This document shows positions 63,901 through 64,000 of a DNA stretch of 64,000 nt, piece by piece. Each line of letters starts with the position of its first letter. Position 1 is the stretch's first letter. A program made the translations under genes and the position numbers. This stretch comes from Pseudomonas promysalinigenes (GTDB taxonomy: Bacteria; Pseudomonadota; Gammaproteobacteria; Pseudomonadales; Pseudomonadaceae), in the NCBI RefSeq assembly GCF_014269025.2, contig NZ_CP077094.1, positions 930,001-994,000 of the forward strand. Reading direction: 5' to 3'. The notes under the pieces were generated by a model. It searched no databases, had not been told where the DNA came from, and worked only from the letters and a program-made list of their open reading frames with translations.

Positions 63901-64000
63901 GAAGGTTGTCTGGCGGTCATAGGGGGGGCGGATTATGCCAGAAAACCTTGGCAATCGATGCACCCGCTGAAGACCGGTGACAGCAGTCTGAGCGCTTTTT

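Overview
The window is a gene-dense stretch (64 kb, about 60 genes, GC-rich third codon positions) of a Pseudomonas chromosome, most likely from the P. putida group. The evidence is the gene content and order (secA-argJ, yajQ, groESL, colRS-warA-inaA, a mexVW-type pump, bifA, sodB, argO/argP, xenB, olsBA, class I fumarase, pykA, sbcB, mvaT/turA, purU, a pctA-type chemoreceptor, pit) and REP-like palindromes of the P. putida type. From memory, the order follows the corresponding part of P. aeruginosa PAO1 (roughly PA4403 down to PA4292), whereas P. putida KT2440 splits these genes between two loci. I see no prophage, insertion sequence, integron, CRISPR array, tRNA or rRNA; this is core chromosome.

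Layout. 1-8.1 kb: 3' end of secA, argJ, a Nudix/ThiE-like fusion, a cobalamin adenosyltransferase, an apparently orphan sensor kinase, a PanE-family reductase, yajQ and a small MscS channel. 8.2-16.3 kb: MdfA-like and AmpG-like transporters separated by a nested REP palindrome, an alkyltransferase-like protein, a DUF481 outer-membrane protein, a HugZ-type haem protein behind a Fur-like box, fxsA, and groESL behind a sigma-32-like promoter. 16.4-21 kb: the ColRS envelope-stress locus, with a divergent PAP2 phosphatase, colR-colS, and a warA-inaA-small secreted protein operon. Two ColR-box-like sequences lie at nearly the same distance from the PAP2 and warA start codons. 21-33.8 kb: an RND efflux pump, an iron-linked periplasmic set (two imelysins, a di-haem protein, a DUF1513 propeller), bifA and sodB.

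34-49.8 kb: argO/argP, a nucleotide-sugar-type dehydrogenase, a coiled-coil membrane protein, xenB with an ArsR regulator and a cluster of palindromic operators, acpH, ornithine-lipid genes olsB-olsA, an acyl-CoA dehydrogenase-like protein, YceI, a cardiolipin synthase-like phospholipase D, a DJ-1/PfpI protein, a GNAT-nitrilase pair, class I fumarase and a ferredoxin-reductase. 49.9-64 kb: pykA, a small lipoprotein, a PilZ protein, sbcB, mvaT, purU, a tightly overlapping glycosyltransferase/deacetylase/UPF0104 operon, a dCACHE chemoreceptor, a HerA/YjgR-like ATPase and a PiT phosphate transporter.

A recurring theme is the cell envelope: ColRS and its LPS/lipid-modifying targets, ornithine lipids, cardiolipin synthase-like PLD, the glycosyltransferase operon, AmpG and the efflux pumps. 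A second theme is iron and oxidative stress: HugZ, imelysins, Fe-SOD, Fe-S fumarase and XenB. No clearly new defence or mobile system is present. The most informative new-looking signals are regulatory: the paired ColR boxes, the warA leader hairpin, the ArsR palindrome cluster, Fur-like boxes, and palindromes upstream of bifA and the PilZ gene.
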